From NCBI RefSeq assembly GCF_040436345.1, contig NC_133238.1, positions 471,501 through 535,500 on the forward strand: a DNA stretch of 64,000 bases, written 5' to 3'. Shown here piece after piece: positions 22,451 through 34,456 of this stretch (position 1 is its first letter; every line of letters begins with the position of its first letter). A model generated the notes under the pieces. It worked only from the letters and a program-made list of their open reading frames with translations. It was not told the DNA's origin and did not search any database. This DNA is from Pagrus major (Eukaryota > Chordata > Actinopteri > Spariformes > Sparidae). The position numbers and the translations under genes are program-made.

Positions 22451-25012
22451 CATATATATGCACCTGAAGAGCTCATCATCCAGGTCATTGAGCAAGTATT
22501 TGGGCATCTTTCCCTTTTCACCATCACCTTCAAAAAGTCTTTTTTTTCTATCCCAGCCACCATTGCTATAATCCAGAACAAAGCAAGTCAAATCTTGGAG
22601 ACTGTCAAACAAGTACAGAGGAACGTGTCTGATTATTCCAGTCATGTGACTATTTAATTAACTGCTCTGTTATTCTGTGTAGGAGATGATGATGACATCC
22701 TCCTCACTGTAAGAATATATCAAATCTCGATATAAGACAGATATTGGGACATATGTTTTTAAGCACATATAAAAGCATTATATAAAAAAATAAAAATAAA
22801 TAATAATAATAATACCATGAGATAAGATCCAAATCAGCCTGAAGTGTGTCTCCTTTACAGGCTCTGTCCTCAGGACTATAACAATAAAGGCAATCATTAT
22901 TGATCTTCACAGATAATATGCTGTCAAAATTAGTGTACAAACCAGACATCTGGCCTTCTAAGTCTCAAAAAATAATAAATGCAACATTTCACATGACACA
23001 TACAAACTTATAAATGAATCTACAGAGTAGGAAAAAAATGTCAGACGACCAAAAACAATGACCTGCATCCACAAAAACTTGCATGAACCTCTTGCAAATA
23101 GGGCATTGGACCTCATCTTCCTGCATGCAGGCATATGAATTAACAACCTGAGCAAAAAGCTACAGGCAAACTCTTATCATCAAAACAGTAAAACAGTGAC
23201 AGTAGTACAGTAAAAAAAAAAAAAAAGTGCTCTACTTGTTGATGGCTGTGGTCTTCACAGGTTGATGAGGCAGATCCAGATGTAGATTGGTCAACAAAGA
23301 TCAAATCTTCATCCTAGATGTAAAACAAAACAGATGCAATAACAGCTCTTTAATATTATGTCAGAGCTAAACTAGGGGTGTTAAAAACTTTCAACAGTAA
23401 CTTTTAGCAGACTACTGTGCCACTGTCATTCAGTCTATTCAACAGACTTCATATTTGTTACAAGATAAGCTATATTTGGTTCACAGCTTAAAGATGGCTC
23501 AAACAGTCAATATACACACATATTAAACTTGTACTAACTTTGATAATTAACAGTAAGACATTTCACCTGTGTTTCAGGGCAACACTGCACTACACAATCA
23601 TTGTGTTGCAATCCTTGCAGCTAGCCTTTGGCATGAGGGCAAACTCAGGAGCACTAGCAGGGAGAGGTGTAAGGTCAAGTTCGTCCTGAAGAGGAACAAT
23701 AAACAGGACAAACTTCCCTCCCCCTGAAGCACTTCTTAATACGGCCCCAGTGTAGCCCTCAGCCTCTAAAGGAAAAACTGAAAGTTTCCTCCTTCCATTT
23801 CTACCTATTAAAATGACAAACAATATAAGGACATAAACCATGATGTATTCATGTTTTTCTGCAGTATTAACACAGCAAACATAAAAGAAGTTGCATTTTC
23901 AGTACAGTAATTATGTACCTGCTGCTTTAGAAAGGAGCCACCTGTCCTAGAGCTGTGTCATCCTGGGGAATGTCTTCACCACCAAATATTTTTTGAGGTA
24001 TATGAAAGGCATTGCACAGAACCCTTGATGACACGGGCAATTAGGCAATGTACTTGCTTCAACATGCATAATACCTCAACATGTGATATGTCAGAATCTA
24101 CTGACATAGTCCTCTTCCCCAGGCCAGCTTACATAAAAGTTAACTCCTCCCTGGGGTTTGGAGTTACTTCCACATTAGATCCAAGTAAAAAAAAGGAAAC
24201 ATCGAACGGCTTCCATATCTTCACAGCCTTGGCTGTAGGCATTTGACCTCTGGGGAGTGCTCTTTTCTTGCCTCGGAAGAATCCAGGGAAAGACCTGTGT
24301 GATTGTAGAAAAATAATGTTATTAATTCCAACTTAAAGTAAGCCGACTGTCAAGCCACATGCACCACATCCAAGTACCAGAGAAAATAATACAGATAAAC
24401 AAATTAAACCACACAACCTAAATCAGCAGCTCCATCATTGCGCTACCATCATGGCAGAGCCAGAGTAATGTAATTTATTTTACCTGAATAATCCCATACC
24501 ATTAATGGTGAAATTGCAGGTACAATATAATGTCTACAGTAGAAACAATGTAGAAAAAGTAGTAAAAATGTACAGTGTTAAAAGCCTAACTTGGTCATGT
24601 TCTCTCCACATGAAGAGAAGAGACTGATCCTGATAAAATACATGTAACGTGAAAATGTTCATTTACATGACACATTTAGGTGGTCAATTTACATGGGTGC
24701 AAAACTGTCTACCTGGCCATTTCAGTCTGGACTGAGAGTCGCTGACTCTGTCCCTGTCCCTGTCCATGTCCCTGACTTTCATCCGGCATCGCCCTTGAAA
24801 TCAGAGACAGGAGGTGTCTGGCCGTCTCTGTGGCTTCACGTGCATCATACTGGAAAGGGATTTCACATGTATCCCTCATTCTGTATGGACATTGGTAAAA
24901 GGACATCAGTAAATTACAGTACAATGCATTACTGTCACTTAGGCTGTACAGAAACAAATTAAGCAATGACTTACCCTAGCTTGTGACTGCTGTTGGTTTT
25001 CCATTCTGGCAT
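20130..25012 (-). pseudogene. HECT-type E3 ubiquitin ligase-like gene, decayed
   Basis: Minus-strand exons, by splice sites, are 25012-24975 (ATG), 24880-24713, 24294-~24090, ~23995-23919, 23804-23567, 23313-23236, ~23124-23063, ~22960-22850, 22565-22464, 22243-22095, 21958-21874, 21272-21128, 20994-20874 and 20410-20130. Recognisable pieces are KAVKIWKPFDVSFF, EFALMPKASCKDCNTM, the Cys pair CPICKRFM, the HECT segments [16 protein letters not shown] and [45 protein letters not shown] and YILSHLSLNFSS, and the C-terminal GACTDTITFPVAHI, whose Cys is the likely catalytic residue. The pattern matches genes annotated in fish as G2/M phase-specific E3 ubiquitin-protein ligase-like. Lesions seen are slippage at a T run (24187) and an A run (~22550), plus in-frame TAA, TAG and TGA codons. 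Known HECT enzymes transfer ubiquitin through a cysteine thioester; the role in a transposon is unknown. Confidence 0.7.
22309..22460 (+). repeat. AT/ATGT microsatellite in HECT-gene intron
   Basis: Mostly (TA)n with TATG interruptions, next to the donor of the exon at 22464. Translated frames of alternating Tyr and Ile are artefacts. Confidence 0.95.
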
Positions 25013-25260
25013 TAAAAGAAAAACGGACGTATTATTTTGACAGTATTTATGTAACATTGCATAACAATAAAAGTCATGGTAAATAAAAAACAACAGCGAA
25101 TGAAGATCAATGTAGTGTTCCCAATGAATCTGTAGATCCATTCCATAATATTACAGACACATAAATCTGAGTTTGGTAATGTGCATGAATTTGTTAAATT
25201 ATTCGCCACGTGTGTTTGTTGACATTAGAACAGCTGTAGTGAGAATGGGAGCTGGGAGGA

Positions 25261-26056
25261 GTAGCGGCAGCCCTACACAGTGGAAACTGGCACCGCGTTC
25301 AGCGGTAGTACTGTTGTGTAGGAACCGTGACGTTTTGGCACCGCAAGTACCATGCAACACTAAATGTTTAAATCACAGCCCTACGTTGTATACGCCTCCC
25401 TGTAATTCACTCACTCATTAGGCTACTCTGCTCAGGCCGTGACTAGCAGAGACAACCATGTTGCTGCTAATTAGTGTGCTTGCAGCAGCAGGGCATTATA
25501 ATTCATTACTTGTGTTGTTGTTGTTGTGAACGTACGGCAGGCTGTAGCCAACGATATATAGCGCAATTCATTACTTATGGGAAACGTTTCAAGAGCAACA
25601 GGCTATCAACTTACTTCCAAGCAGCACAGCACAAGGGAGAGGTGGGTGTAATGCGGAAGGCGTAGCTGGCGCTGGAGCCAGGTCAAACCAACTAATAGAA
25701 ACTCTTCTCTCATCCACCAGCGTAGGCCCCGCCCATCAAGTGCAGTTGAATTCGCAAGCAAAACTTTAGAACTTGCAAGCAAAGAGGACTGATTTGCAAG
25801 CAAAGGTTTTTAACTTGAAAGCAAAGAGGACTGATTTATAAGCAAAATGGTCGTATGTTTTTACTTACAAACACTAGTTTTGATTGAAGTTGAAGAAATA
25901 TGCTCTCTCATATTTTTTTTCAATTGCAACCTGTTCTGTTTCGATCTCAAAAAAATTTTTTTGATTGCCACTTACTCTCTTTTGCTCTCAAATCTCTTTT
26001 TTGGTTTCAAATCTATTCTATTTGATTGAATAATAAAGGAACAAAATTCTCTCCAT
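25261..26056 (-). repeat. Right terminal inverted repeat of 22 kb element
   Basis: Reverse-complement partner of 3886-4724. The inner end reads gtagcggcagccctacacag and the outer end caaaattctctccat. It lacks the second half of the left-arm hairpin. Confidence 0.85.
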
Positions 26057-26688
26057 ATGTGTCTGTCTGTGTGTGTGCGCATCTGTGTGTGTGTGTGTGT
26101 CCCAAAGAAGTCCTCGCTGTTGAGGAATTGTAGCCAACATGAAGACGTTCAGTTTAGTCCTCTTGTTTGACTATGCCTTTCCAAGTCATTTCAAATTGAG
26201 TTAATACATATAAAATACTAGCTAATTGGATAAAAAAAAAAAAAAAAAGACATGCATACCTTGTGAAAGTGCAACATTTTGTCCACTGCATCACTGGGGC
26301 TCATCTTGGTCCTCTTCTGTCCAGCTGTGGGTGGCAGGAGATGGAGAAGGAGCAGCAGAGAAGCCATGTCACTGTCCCAGGCTATCAGGAGGATAATGAG
26401 GTGAAACAAGCCATTAGTATCAAGTTGGAATGCACAAAGTAACCAGCACTTGCTGTTAGGAATAAAAATCCATCATAGCGATTAGCTTACTGGTGTCATC
26501 GTTCTCTGTCAGTTTCTCAGTAGTTTTTAGAAGTCGGCACACCTCAATTGACTGAGTCAGGTGTCTGGCCTCATTGATAACCGTGGGCCTGAAAGTTGTG
26601 TCCCACTTCTCAAGCATCTTGGAGGCTGTTTCAGCTCCAAACAGCAGAAGGAAGTCTTGATTCAGCTGTTGATCACATAAGCATATAA

Positions 26689-27401
26689 CAGGGTTTCTGC
26701 AGGTTTGAACAAGTCAAATTTAAGACTTTAAGACCTTTTTGAACTAAATTTAAGACCTACACGAAGTACGAAACAGTAAGGAAAAATAAAGTCCCAGAAT
26801 TACTTTAAAAAATAACTAAATTTATTGCCATTCACAGAGCAACTCAAACAATGAAGAATGGAGTGACTGTGTGTCAAGGTTATTATAGTTTTTAAATTTC
26901 ATTAGTTTTTATTTTAATTTGGTTTTTCAGTTTGCTTTTTATTTCAGTTGAGGGTCCTCTTGCAGAGCGTACACTACGCTTCAGATTCATTATTATGCGG
27001 CTTTTAACCAACTGAATTCTGGTTGTTCAAGCCAACACACTAAACACTTTCCCATAGTGTAGCAGATTTCGCAGTCGAAGTCTTTCCGGAACTGGCGAAG
27101 TGTACGGCGATAAATTCCGACCGGACTGTTGGCAAAATGCCACTTACGTTCCTGGATACTGCAGAAAGAAGTACAACACACGAAGCTAACTGTGAATCTC
27201 ACAACACGTTTCCCAAAAACAAAAAACAAAAAACAAGGCGATGACGGAAGCGGTAAATGAACGTTCATATTTAAGACCTAACTAAATGTAATTTAAGACC
27301 TATATGCAAAATATAGACGTATTTAAGACTTTTTAAAGGCCTTAATTTTAGATACATGAATTTAAGACTTTAAGACTTTTTATGGATGCACGGACACCCT
27401 G
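26689..27401. mobile_element. MITE with CAGGG termini, intronic
   Basis: The termini are CAGGGTTTCTGCAGGTT and GCACGGACACCCTG, with 6-bp flanking repeats ATATAA (26683-26688, 27402-27407). The interior repeats 'aagtcaaatttaagact' and 'taagacct' motifs near both ends. No coding capacity is visible. Confidence 0.7.
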
Positions 27402-28417
27402 ATATAAATACACAAAATTCAAAAAAGGTCAGAGTATTGTACTTGCATTCAAGCAACAAAACAATGAAGTGTAAATAAATAAAATGGACAACTCACCAGC
27501 CCTTTGACATCTAAAAACCGTGGAAATGACATCTGTGGTTCTCTGTGGGTCATGCACTAGGTCTTGGCGATATTGAAAGGTCATCTTCATCTTCTGAAAC
27601 ACACTTGCTTCATCATGAGAGTGAATGAGAAATGATATGGCTTCTCTGCAGGCATCTCCATCAAGCTGCTCAGGCAAAGTGGCTGCCAATCTTCGGCGCT
27701 TTGGTCCTTGTGCTTGAGCCACTGTAGCTGTCTTGGCTGGTCTTTTTACTGTATTCCTGGACATGGTCTTAAGGTGCCATGCTAAATATCCAGTGCCTTT
27801 CTCCGTATCATAGAAGTGCTCCTGTTAAGATATTTATAAAACATCATTACAAAAGTCTTATTATTCCTTGATTTTACAAAAAATGTGGTAACAGTATTAA
27901 TGAAAGGATAATCACTTTAAAGTAGGTTTGCCATTTTCTAATTCATGTGAAGTATCCTATTGCCCGAATTCATTCCAATTGCAAGACGAGGCATTTTCAC
28001 TCATTTGATGTCATTTTGCATCCTAATGACAATCTTTATGGCAGAGTTGAACTTTTTGTAGCATACTCAAGTTTAAAATATTTTGTTAGACTTAGGTGGT
28101 GTCAATTATTTTTTACAAATACAAGAATGTAGAAATGTCAACACTATTTTGATTAGTATCTGTGATGCATCAATCATTTTAACTAAAATCCCAAAAACTG
28201 TAAAACAGTAAAACTGGTGTGTTTTCTGGAAGTAATAATTTTTTTAACTTACATAGCCCATAAGAGAAAAAGGATCCTTCAGTGAAGGAAAGAGTGTTAC
28301 AATTCCCAGGGCATACTTCTCCTTATGTTTACGGGAAGGCATCCTCCTTTAGAAACAACATTCCAAATCAGTTTATACTGCATCAAACCCCAATAGATGT
28401 TATCTGATGATACTGCT

Positions 28418-30315
28418 TGTAGGAACACATGTCTATCGCCTCTGTATGATGTTGAGGCCCTGTTTTTTTTAACTCTCTTCATCTGTAAGAAAACTATTCA
28501 CAGGAAAGAGGCGACGGCCAGTCTGACCCCTTCTCAATAAAGCTTCTCAATAAAGCCTTCAGATGGCGACCCTTTTTAATTAATTTACAACTTAAAACCC
28601 ATTTGTCCCTTCTTCCCCCTCAAAACAGATAAACTCCTCTCTCTGGTCAAGCTGAATGAGTTCAGCATGGATTCGTCTGCTTTCTTCACATCAGGAGGGA
28701 CAGAGAAACTGTTTCGTGACAAGGATGTGTTAATATCAAATGTCTTTGCAATTGCAAATTAGGTATCTCTCTCACACTCACTCACTCACTCACACTCACT
28801 CACTCACACTCACACTCTCTCTCCACTCTCCAGAGTGAAAGGACTCTGGAAACCTCTTCCTTGTTGTTCTAATCCTCCTTTGTGATTTATGAAGCATCTG
28901 GTTTTCACTGTGTGATATTCCAATCTATAATGGTTTCTGCACTCATCCAGATTTCAAAACAATTCTAATTAACCATTATACCAGGATCTCACCTTCTTAA
29001 TTTTAACAAATTGGGAAACAATAAAAGAAGTTCATATAACTGATTTTTTTAGCGTTTCTCTGTGATGAAGTTTGGCTGAGAACAAGTTTGTGTGTTTAAT
29101 GTGCCTTGTGCCGGTGGAACCACAGCACCTCCTGACGGTGAGTCCTGGTACAATTGGACAGGCTCTGAAAAATCTTTTGTTTAATATGTTCATTTTTTTT
29201 TTTTAGTAAATGTCTCTGATATGTCTTTTTAAACTAGTATTAAGCTAGAACTGTAAGAAATATGTATAAGTGATCAATTCTATCAGTTCTACTGTATATT
29301 CAAGTGTGTTTTATGTTTTGATCCAGTTTTAATTCCTTTTGAATGTTCAGTGATTTTAATCAGGTCATATTATTTCATTGTTAGACAACGTCCACCTATT
29401 TAGCCATGGTTAAGTTCTGGGAAAGGTGAAGCACGATCTCGAAACATTAAAAACCATAGTTTTTCAACAAACCGTGCGAGCGGTTTGCAACGACAGAAAG
29501 ACTTTGTGCCAAGCCGAGATCAGTCCTGCCTCCAACGCTCACAAGCGGTGCCATTCCGCTGGGCAGCGGACCGAGATCATCATCAGCTGAGTGCTGGACG
29601 AGTTGCGCTCTTCCTCCGACATCGGAACGAGGGCGTCACCCCTGTGAAATCGGACGAACCGCGACTTCCCTCTGGCTCTTGGACCGGCACTGCAAGCCCA
29701 CAGTCGAGCTACGAACTCCGGAGGAAAGACCGAAAGTTGTGGATGTCCCAACTCTCCGGACATAGTAGGCTAAGCACCTTGCACACTGCTGGATTCACAT
29801 GCATGAAAGAGTTGGTGTCTTTTTGGCTTCTGATTCATATCTTTTAGCTTAAGAGGAATTCGGTTAGGGTCTCGTTAATATTAAAATTACTCTCGTAATA
29901 TTTGAGTGCTTCCCCAACCCCGATTTCACCATCCGCCCATGTCCATATAATCCCATTACTTTAATCATCACAGTCTCCACATTGTTGTTTGTTTAAATCA
30001 CCATTTCATTTATTTACCCTGATTTATCTAGTTAATAAAACATATTTAACCGTATTTCGTTCTCTGTGCAGGTTTGTTTTTAATGTGGAGAACCGATGGA
30101 AACTGTGTAGAAATCACTGCTTCATTTATGAGATTTAATACATTGATTTAAAATTGATTAGAATTGTTCCAAGTTAACCTTGTCCAGTTGGATTTGATTA
30201 ATTCCCTCCGGATTATTCAAATAGACAAAACATTGGAGGTGGTGCCCCATTTACGAGTGCTTTATTAATCGCCAGTGATTAATAAATTACATTTATTATT
30301 AGTGTATCTTCTACA
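28418..30315 (+). mobile_element. Solo-LTR-like repeat, copy 1
   Basis: It begins TGTAGGAACACATGT, ends GTATCTTCTACA (TG...CA form) and is flanked by TGCT at 28414-28417 and 30316-30319. It is homologous along its length to 50814-53134. Both share 'gcctcctgacggtgagtcc', 'ggtggtgccccatt' about 70 bp from the end and 'ttattaatcgccagtgatta'. Relative to copy 2, about 0.4 kb is missing around 29450. No gag or pol is adjacent, so it fits a solo LTR; the lineage is unknown. A (CACT)n stretch lies at 28772-28815. Confidence 0.6.
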
Positions 30316-31879
30316 TGCTCATATAAACAGGTCAAGACCATATTCTTAAAATGCAAAAACATACAATTGAAAAATGCCCCACTTGCTATGTTAATTCAAT
30401 GCAATGTATTTTGAAAATTCATGATAATCTTTCTTAATATAATGTTTACAATCTAACAATTCACTTAACACTTACCCATGCCTCTCAGTCATATGGCTAG
30501 CCAATATGTTGACAAGCTGTCTCCTGGTGCGGTGAGTGAGTGACTTTTCTGCCTTGTACTCGTCGATGACATCCTCACCCCCAGGTTTGCAAAGCAAGGC
30601 ATTTTTACCATCTATTTGTGTAAAAGAAAATAAAGTTTTCAGTGTACAAATCAGTCTTTCAGGATAAAATCATTTTAACAATATACCACAAGATTAAGAG
30701 TAAAAGTTAAAATCACTGATTCAGGAGGGTTTCTCACACACAAAAATGGATCAGCAATTTCAGCAAAAAAATCTAACCAATTGTTTAACTGATTATGCAA
30801 GTGCAATATGATTTGTGATGAAACAATGTTGTTTCTTATGTGCCTTAGATTACTAAGTACAGAGCTATTAGCCAAACCCAATCATTCTAAATGTCACAAA
30901 TACTCTGATGAGAAACTCATTTAGTTTGACACTTTATGATGGTCAACAATGTATTTTACATCTGCTGCCCTTGACTACCTCTTTTGCAGCCTCTGACTCA
31001 GAAACCTCTGTGGTAGGCCTGGGTATGACTTCAGAGCTGGACGTACGTCTGCCTATGGGAATCCCATATTCTATTCGACTGGAGTGGTCATTGTCACTTG
31101 AAGAAAGTGATGTCTTCGTATCCGTGAGGGAGGATGGTGTTGAATGATCTAAAGGAGAGAAGTCTAAAAGAAATAAAACGTAACTGTGACATGCCTGAGA
31201 TGTAGCATTTGGTGGTTCCCCAGACACTGGTTAAAAATCACACCTGATCCCACATTTTCAAACTGTTTTTGCAATTAGATACAGATCTTTCTTTTAAATA
31301 TATTTTTCTATAATCTACTTTGTTATAGTAGTCAAGGCAGAGACATGAGATCTCAACTGATATTTGTGAAGCAAAAAAACCCTGAACATTGATTTCAACT
31401 GATTTTATAATGAGACATACCTTCCTCTGAAATGCCGTCTTGTGTTGTTGGACTTGGACCAGGATCGATCTGTATCTCAAGAATGATGTCTTCCTCCAGT
31501 GTCTGAGCTGGGTAGTTAATAGATTTCATGTGATCAGAATCAGGTTACAAAAAATAACTACACACTTTTTCAAATATAAGATGAAGCAAAGAATACAGTT
31601 AGATTATAAAGGATTACACTTAATTTTAAAACACAGCTATTGTCAAGAAATTAAATAGTATAATCATAGACTTATGCCAGCAGTTGTTTTCATACCCCAT
31701 TGATTTGGCCAAGTCTAAATGATGATTATGTTCTAATGAATATCAAAGTAAATTACTACTCACTTTTCACTGATGGTGACTTAACCAATGTCGGATTTTT
31801 TTCACTTACTGTCACGCATAAATCCGGACTGGCCTCTATCAGTTCAGAAAAGATGTCTTCCTCAACTACGTTGTTGGTT

Positions 31880-33357
31880 GAGCGCCACCTAGTGTCGGAT
31901 GGGTAAGACCTTCGTCACCTGGCCTCAGGAGGGCATTGGCAATAATTCTATCAAGTTTCGTGTTAATGTGACCAACCGATGTGGAGATATAAAATACTTC
32001 AATTTAAAGAGCGCCACCTAGTGGTCATCGGCTAATATTTTGCACAGAGCATAAGGGGCTCATGTGGAAGTAGTATACTGAGTTTCGTGTCATTTGGACA
32101 CACCAATGTGGAGATATGCAACACTTCCTGTTTGGAACGAAATCTGCAGGAAGTTGTTATTTAATAACTTGAGTATTCTTTGGTATATCAAAATTCTTTT
32201 AATAACTTTTTGTCAGAAGGGTCCACAGATGCTGTGTGCAAAGTTTTGTGCAAATTGGTGAAATTGCCTGGGAGGAGTTTGAAAAAGTAGGTTTGCGACA
32301 TTTGGCGAATTTGCAAATTGAGTTCTGGCGAGAAAGTGGGCGTGGCCTACATCACACAATTCAGCTCTATGCACGGAACACATAGATATAAGGTTTAACA
32401 ATGTGCGCCATATTATGTGGGAGTTATTAGGCAAAAACGGTTTGTGTTGATGATAGCGCCCCCTGCTGGTCATTTTTGGTGTGTGAGTTACAGGGGCCGG
32501 TCTATACCACCCCTATCAATTTCATAGCCATAAGTGTTATGGTGTGGGCATAGTGCCAAATATAAAAGGAAACTGCCACCAGAGTGCCACCTAGTGTCAG
32601 ATCGATAACACCTTCATCAGCTATCCTCAGGAGGGCAGTGTCAATGAGTGTACCAAGTTTTGTGTTAATCGGAGCAACCAATGTGGAGATATAAAATACT
32701 TCAATTTAAAGAGTGCCACCTAGTGGTCATGGGCCAAGATATTACACAGAGCCTTAGGGGCTCATGGGGAAGTAGTATCCTGAGTTTCATGCCATTTGGA
32801 CATACCAATGTGGAGATATGCAACACTTCCTGTTTGGAACGAAATCTGCAAGAAGTTGTTATTTAATAACTTGAGTATTTTTTGTAATATCATAATTATT
32901 TTAATAACTTTTTGTCAGGAGGGTCCACAGATGCTGTATGCAAAGTTTGGTGCAAATTGGTGAAATTGCCTGGGAGGAGTTCAAAAAAGTAGGTTTGCGA
33001 CATTTCGCGAGCTAGTGAAAAAAAACGCCAGGCGGAAATGGGCGTGGCCTATATCCGAAGATTCAGCACAATTCACTGAACGCGTTGATATAAGGTTTTT
33101 GAAGGTGCGACAAAGTATGTGGGAGTTATTAGCCAAAACGCACTTTCCTTGATAATAGCGCCACCTAGTGGTGCACGTTCACAACAACAACAGATTATAA
33201 AATTTTTCGCCAAGCCTAATGAGTTTGCCAAATAAAATCGCATTTTCATTCACATTCAGGCAGTGAAAAATGCGATCATTAAGGACAAAGGAAAATAATG
33301 ATAATCATTCGAAAAACAATAGGGACCTCGCAGGTTCCCTGCTCGGGCCCTAATAAT
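31880..33357. repeat. Interspersed repeat, copy B
   Basis: Positions 32003-33357 are nearly identical to 1-1347 and share the internal 0.7 kb duplication. CTCF-like cores are at 32011-32027 and 32456-32472. The left edge abuts an exon of ORF1. The right end runs into the short-unit array. Confidence 0.75.
32456..32472 (-). promoter_or_regulatory. CTCF-like motif in repeat copy B
   Basis: Same core as at 449-465 (CCAGCAGGGGGCGC on the complement). Confidence 0.5.
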
Positions 33358-34456
33358 AATCATTCGAAAAAACAATAGGGACCTCGCAGGTTTCCTGCTC
33401 GGGCCCTAATAATAATCATTCGAAAAACAATAGGGACCTCGCAGGTTCCCTGCTCGGGCCCTAATAATCATTCGAAAAACAATAGGGACCTCGCAGGTTT
33501 CCTGCTCGGGCCCTAAAAATAATAATCACTAGAAAAACAATAGGGACCTCGCAGGTTCCCTGCTCGGGCCCTAATAATAATCATTAGAAAAACAATAGGG
33601 ACCTCGCAGGTTCCCTGCTCGGGCCGTAATAATCACTACAAAAACTACAAAAACAATAGGGTCCTTGCAGGTTCCCTGCTCGGGCCCTAATAATCATTCG
33701 AAAAACAATAGGGTCCTTGCAGGTTCCCTGCTCGGGCCCTAATTACAAAAACAATAGGGTCCTCGCAGGTTTCCTGCTTGGGCCCTAATAATAATAATAA
33801 TCATTCGAAAAACAATAGGGTCCTTGCAGGTTCCCTGCTCGGGCCCTAAAAAGGAAGAATAATAATCACTACACAAACAATAGGGTCCTCGCAGGTTCCC
33901 TGGTCAGGCCCTAATAATCATTTGAAAAACAATAGGGTCCTTGCAGGTTCCCTGCTCGGGCCCTAATAATAATAATCATTGCAAAAACAATAGGGACCTC
34001 GCAGGTTTCCTGCTCTGGCCCTAAAAATAATAATCATTCGAAAAACAATAGGGTCCTTGTGGGTTCCCTGCTCGGGCCCTAATAATAATCACTACAAAAA
34101 CAATAGGGTCCTTGCAGGTTCCCTGCTCGGGCCCTAATAATCACTACAAAAACAATAGGGTCCTTGCAGGTTCCCTGCTCTGGCCCTTATAATAATCACT
34201 ACAAAAACAATAGGGTCCTTGCAGGTTCCCTGCTCGGGCCCTAATAATCACTACAAAAACAATAGGGTCCTTACAGGTTCCCTGCTCGGGCCCTAATAAT
34301 CATTGGAAAAACAATAGGGACCTCGCAGGTTTCCTGCTCGGGCCCTAATAAAAATCAGAGCAAATCCAATAGGGCCTCGCACGAGATTCATGCTCGGGCC
34401 CTAATAATCCTCACAAAAACAATAGGGTCCTTGCAGGTTCCCTGCTCGGGCCCTAA
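33300..34456 (+). repeat. Array of ~21 short hairpin units
   Basis: Units of about 45-60 bp run from TCATTCGAAAAACAATAGGG or TCACTACAAAAACAATAGGG to CTGCTCGGGCCCTAAT, separated by variable AAT repeats. Within each, GGGACCTCGCAGGTTCCC can fold to a stem with one bulge. About 10 nt then precede the CTAA end. A second unit type has GGGTCCTTGCAGGTTCCC. Confidence 0.85.

Larger units (their letters stand above)
3886..26056 (+). mobile_element. 22 kb DNA transposon with integrase and HECT genes
   Basis: This is a composite of long TIRs (3886-4724 and the reverse complement of 25261-26056), a plus-strand DDE integrase-like gene (4950-18920) and a convergent minus-strand HECT-like gene (25012-20130). 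Outer ends read ATGGAGAGAATTTTG and CAAAATTCTCTCCAT. The flanking 8-mers GTGTGTCT (3878-3885) and ATGTGTCT (26057-26064) agree at 7 of 8 positions and may be the TSD. It sits in an intron of the outer ORF1 gene, since the exons on either side remain in phase. About 10.8 kb of its length is the nested element 6992-17758, so the original element was about 11.4 kb. Related integrase genes recur in fish genomes (IS3EU- or Ginger-like is my best guess); the class is not proven here. Confidence 0.75.
26260..31873 (-). pseudogene. ORF1 of outer two-ORF transposon-like gene, upstream exons
   Basis: Phase-consistent minus exons are ~31873-31810 (EEDIFSELIEASPD), 31502-31421, 31163-30960 (Ser/Thr-rich), 30611-30476 (CKPGGEDVIDEYKAEKSL), 28346-28253 (YALGIVTLFPSLKD), 27821-27497 (EHFYDTEKGTGYLAW and GDACREAISFL), 26665-26491 (LNQDFLLLFGAETASKML) and 26381-26260 (WDSDMASLLLLLHLLPPT). 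The last exon is 3112-2797. The family recurs in fish genomes as uncharacterised proteins; I cannot assign a function. The exon at 27821 has a frameshift before its end: a second frame reads FPRFLDVKGL up to the donor. The 5' side is cut by repeat copy B at about 31880. The intron between 30476 and 28346 holds a solo-LTR-like repeat, and that between 27497 and 26665 holds a MITE. Confidence 0.6.

Noticed and set aside
22107..22657. ORFs rich in Tyr-Ile repeats
   Set aside because: Translation of the (TA)n microsatellite.
3886..26056. Maverick/Polinton giant transposon
   Set aside because: Integrase and long TIRs fit, but no protein-primed polymerase B, packaging ATPase, protease or capsid motifs were seen, and the core is about 11 kb without its nested insert.
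29485..29847. 120-codon ORF inside the LTR-like repeat
   Set aside because: The equivalent region of copy 2 does not keep the same frame and no known domain is visible.
2797..31873. A genuine host gene on the minus strand with giant introns
   Set aside because: Frameshifts, a premature stop, truncation by repeats at both ends and resemblance to multi-copy fish transposon-like families argue for a decayed mobile element.
33300..34456. CRISPR-like array (short repeats with spacers)
   Set aside because: Spacers are short AAT-rich variants, not unique sequences; the context is vertebrate and no cas genes exist.
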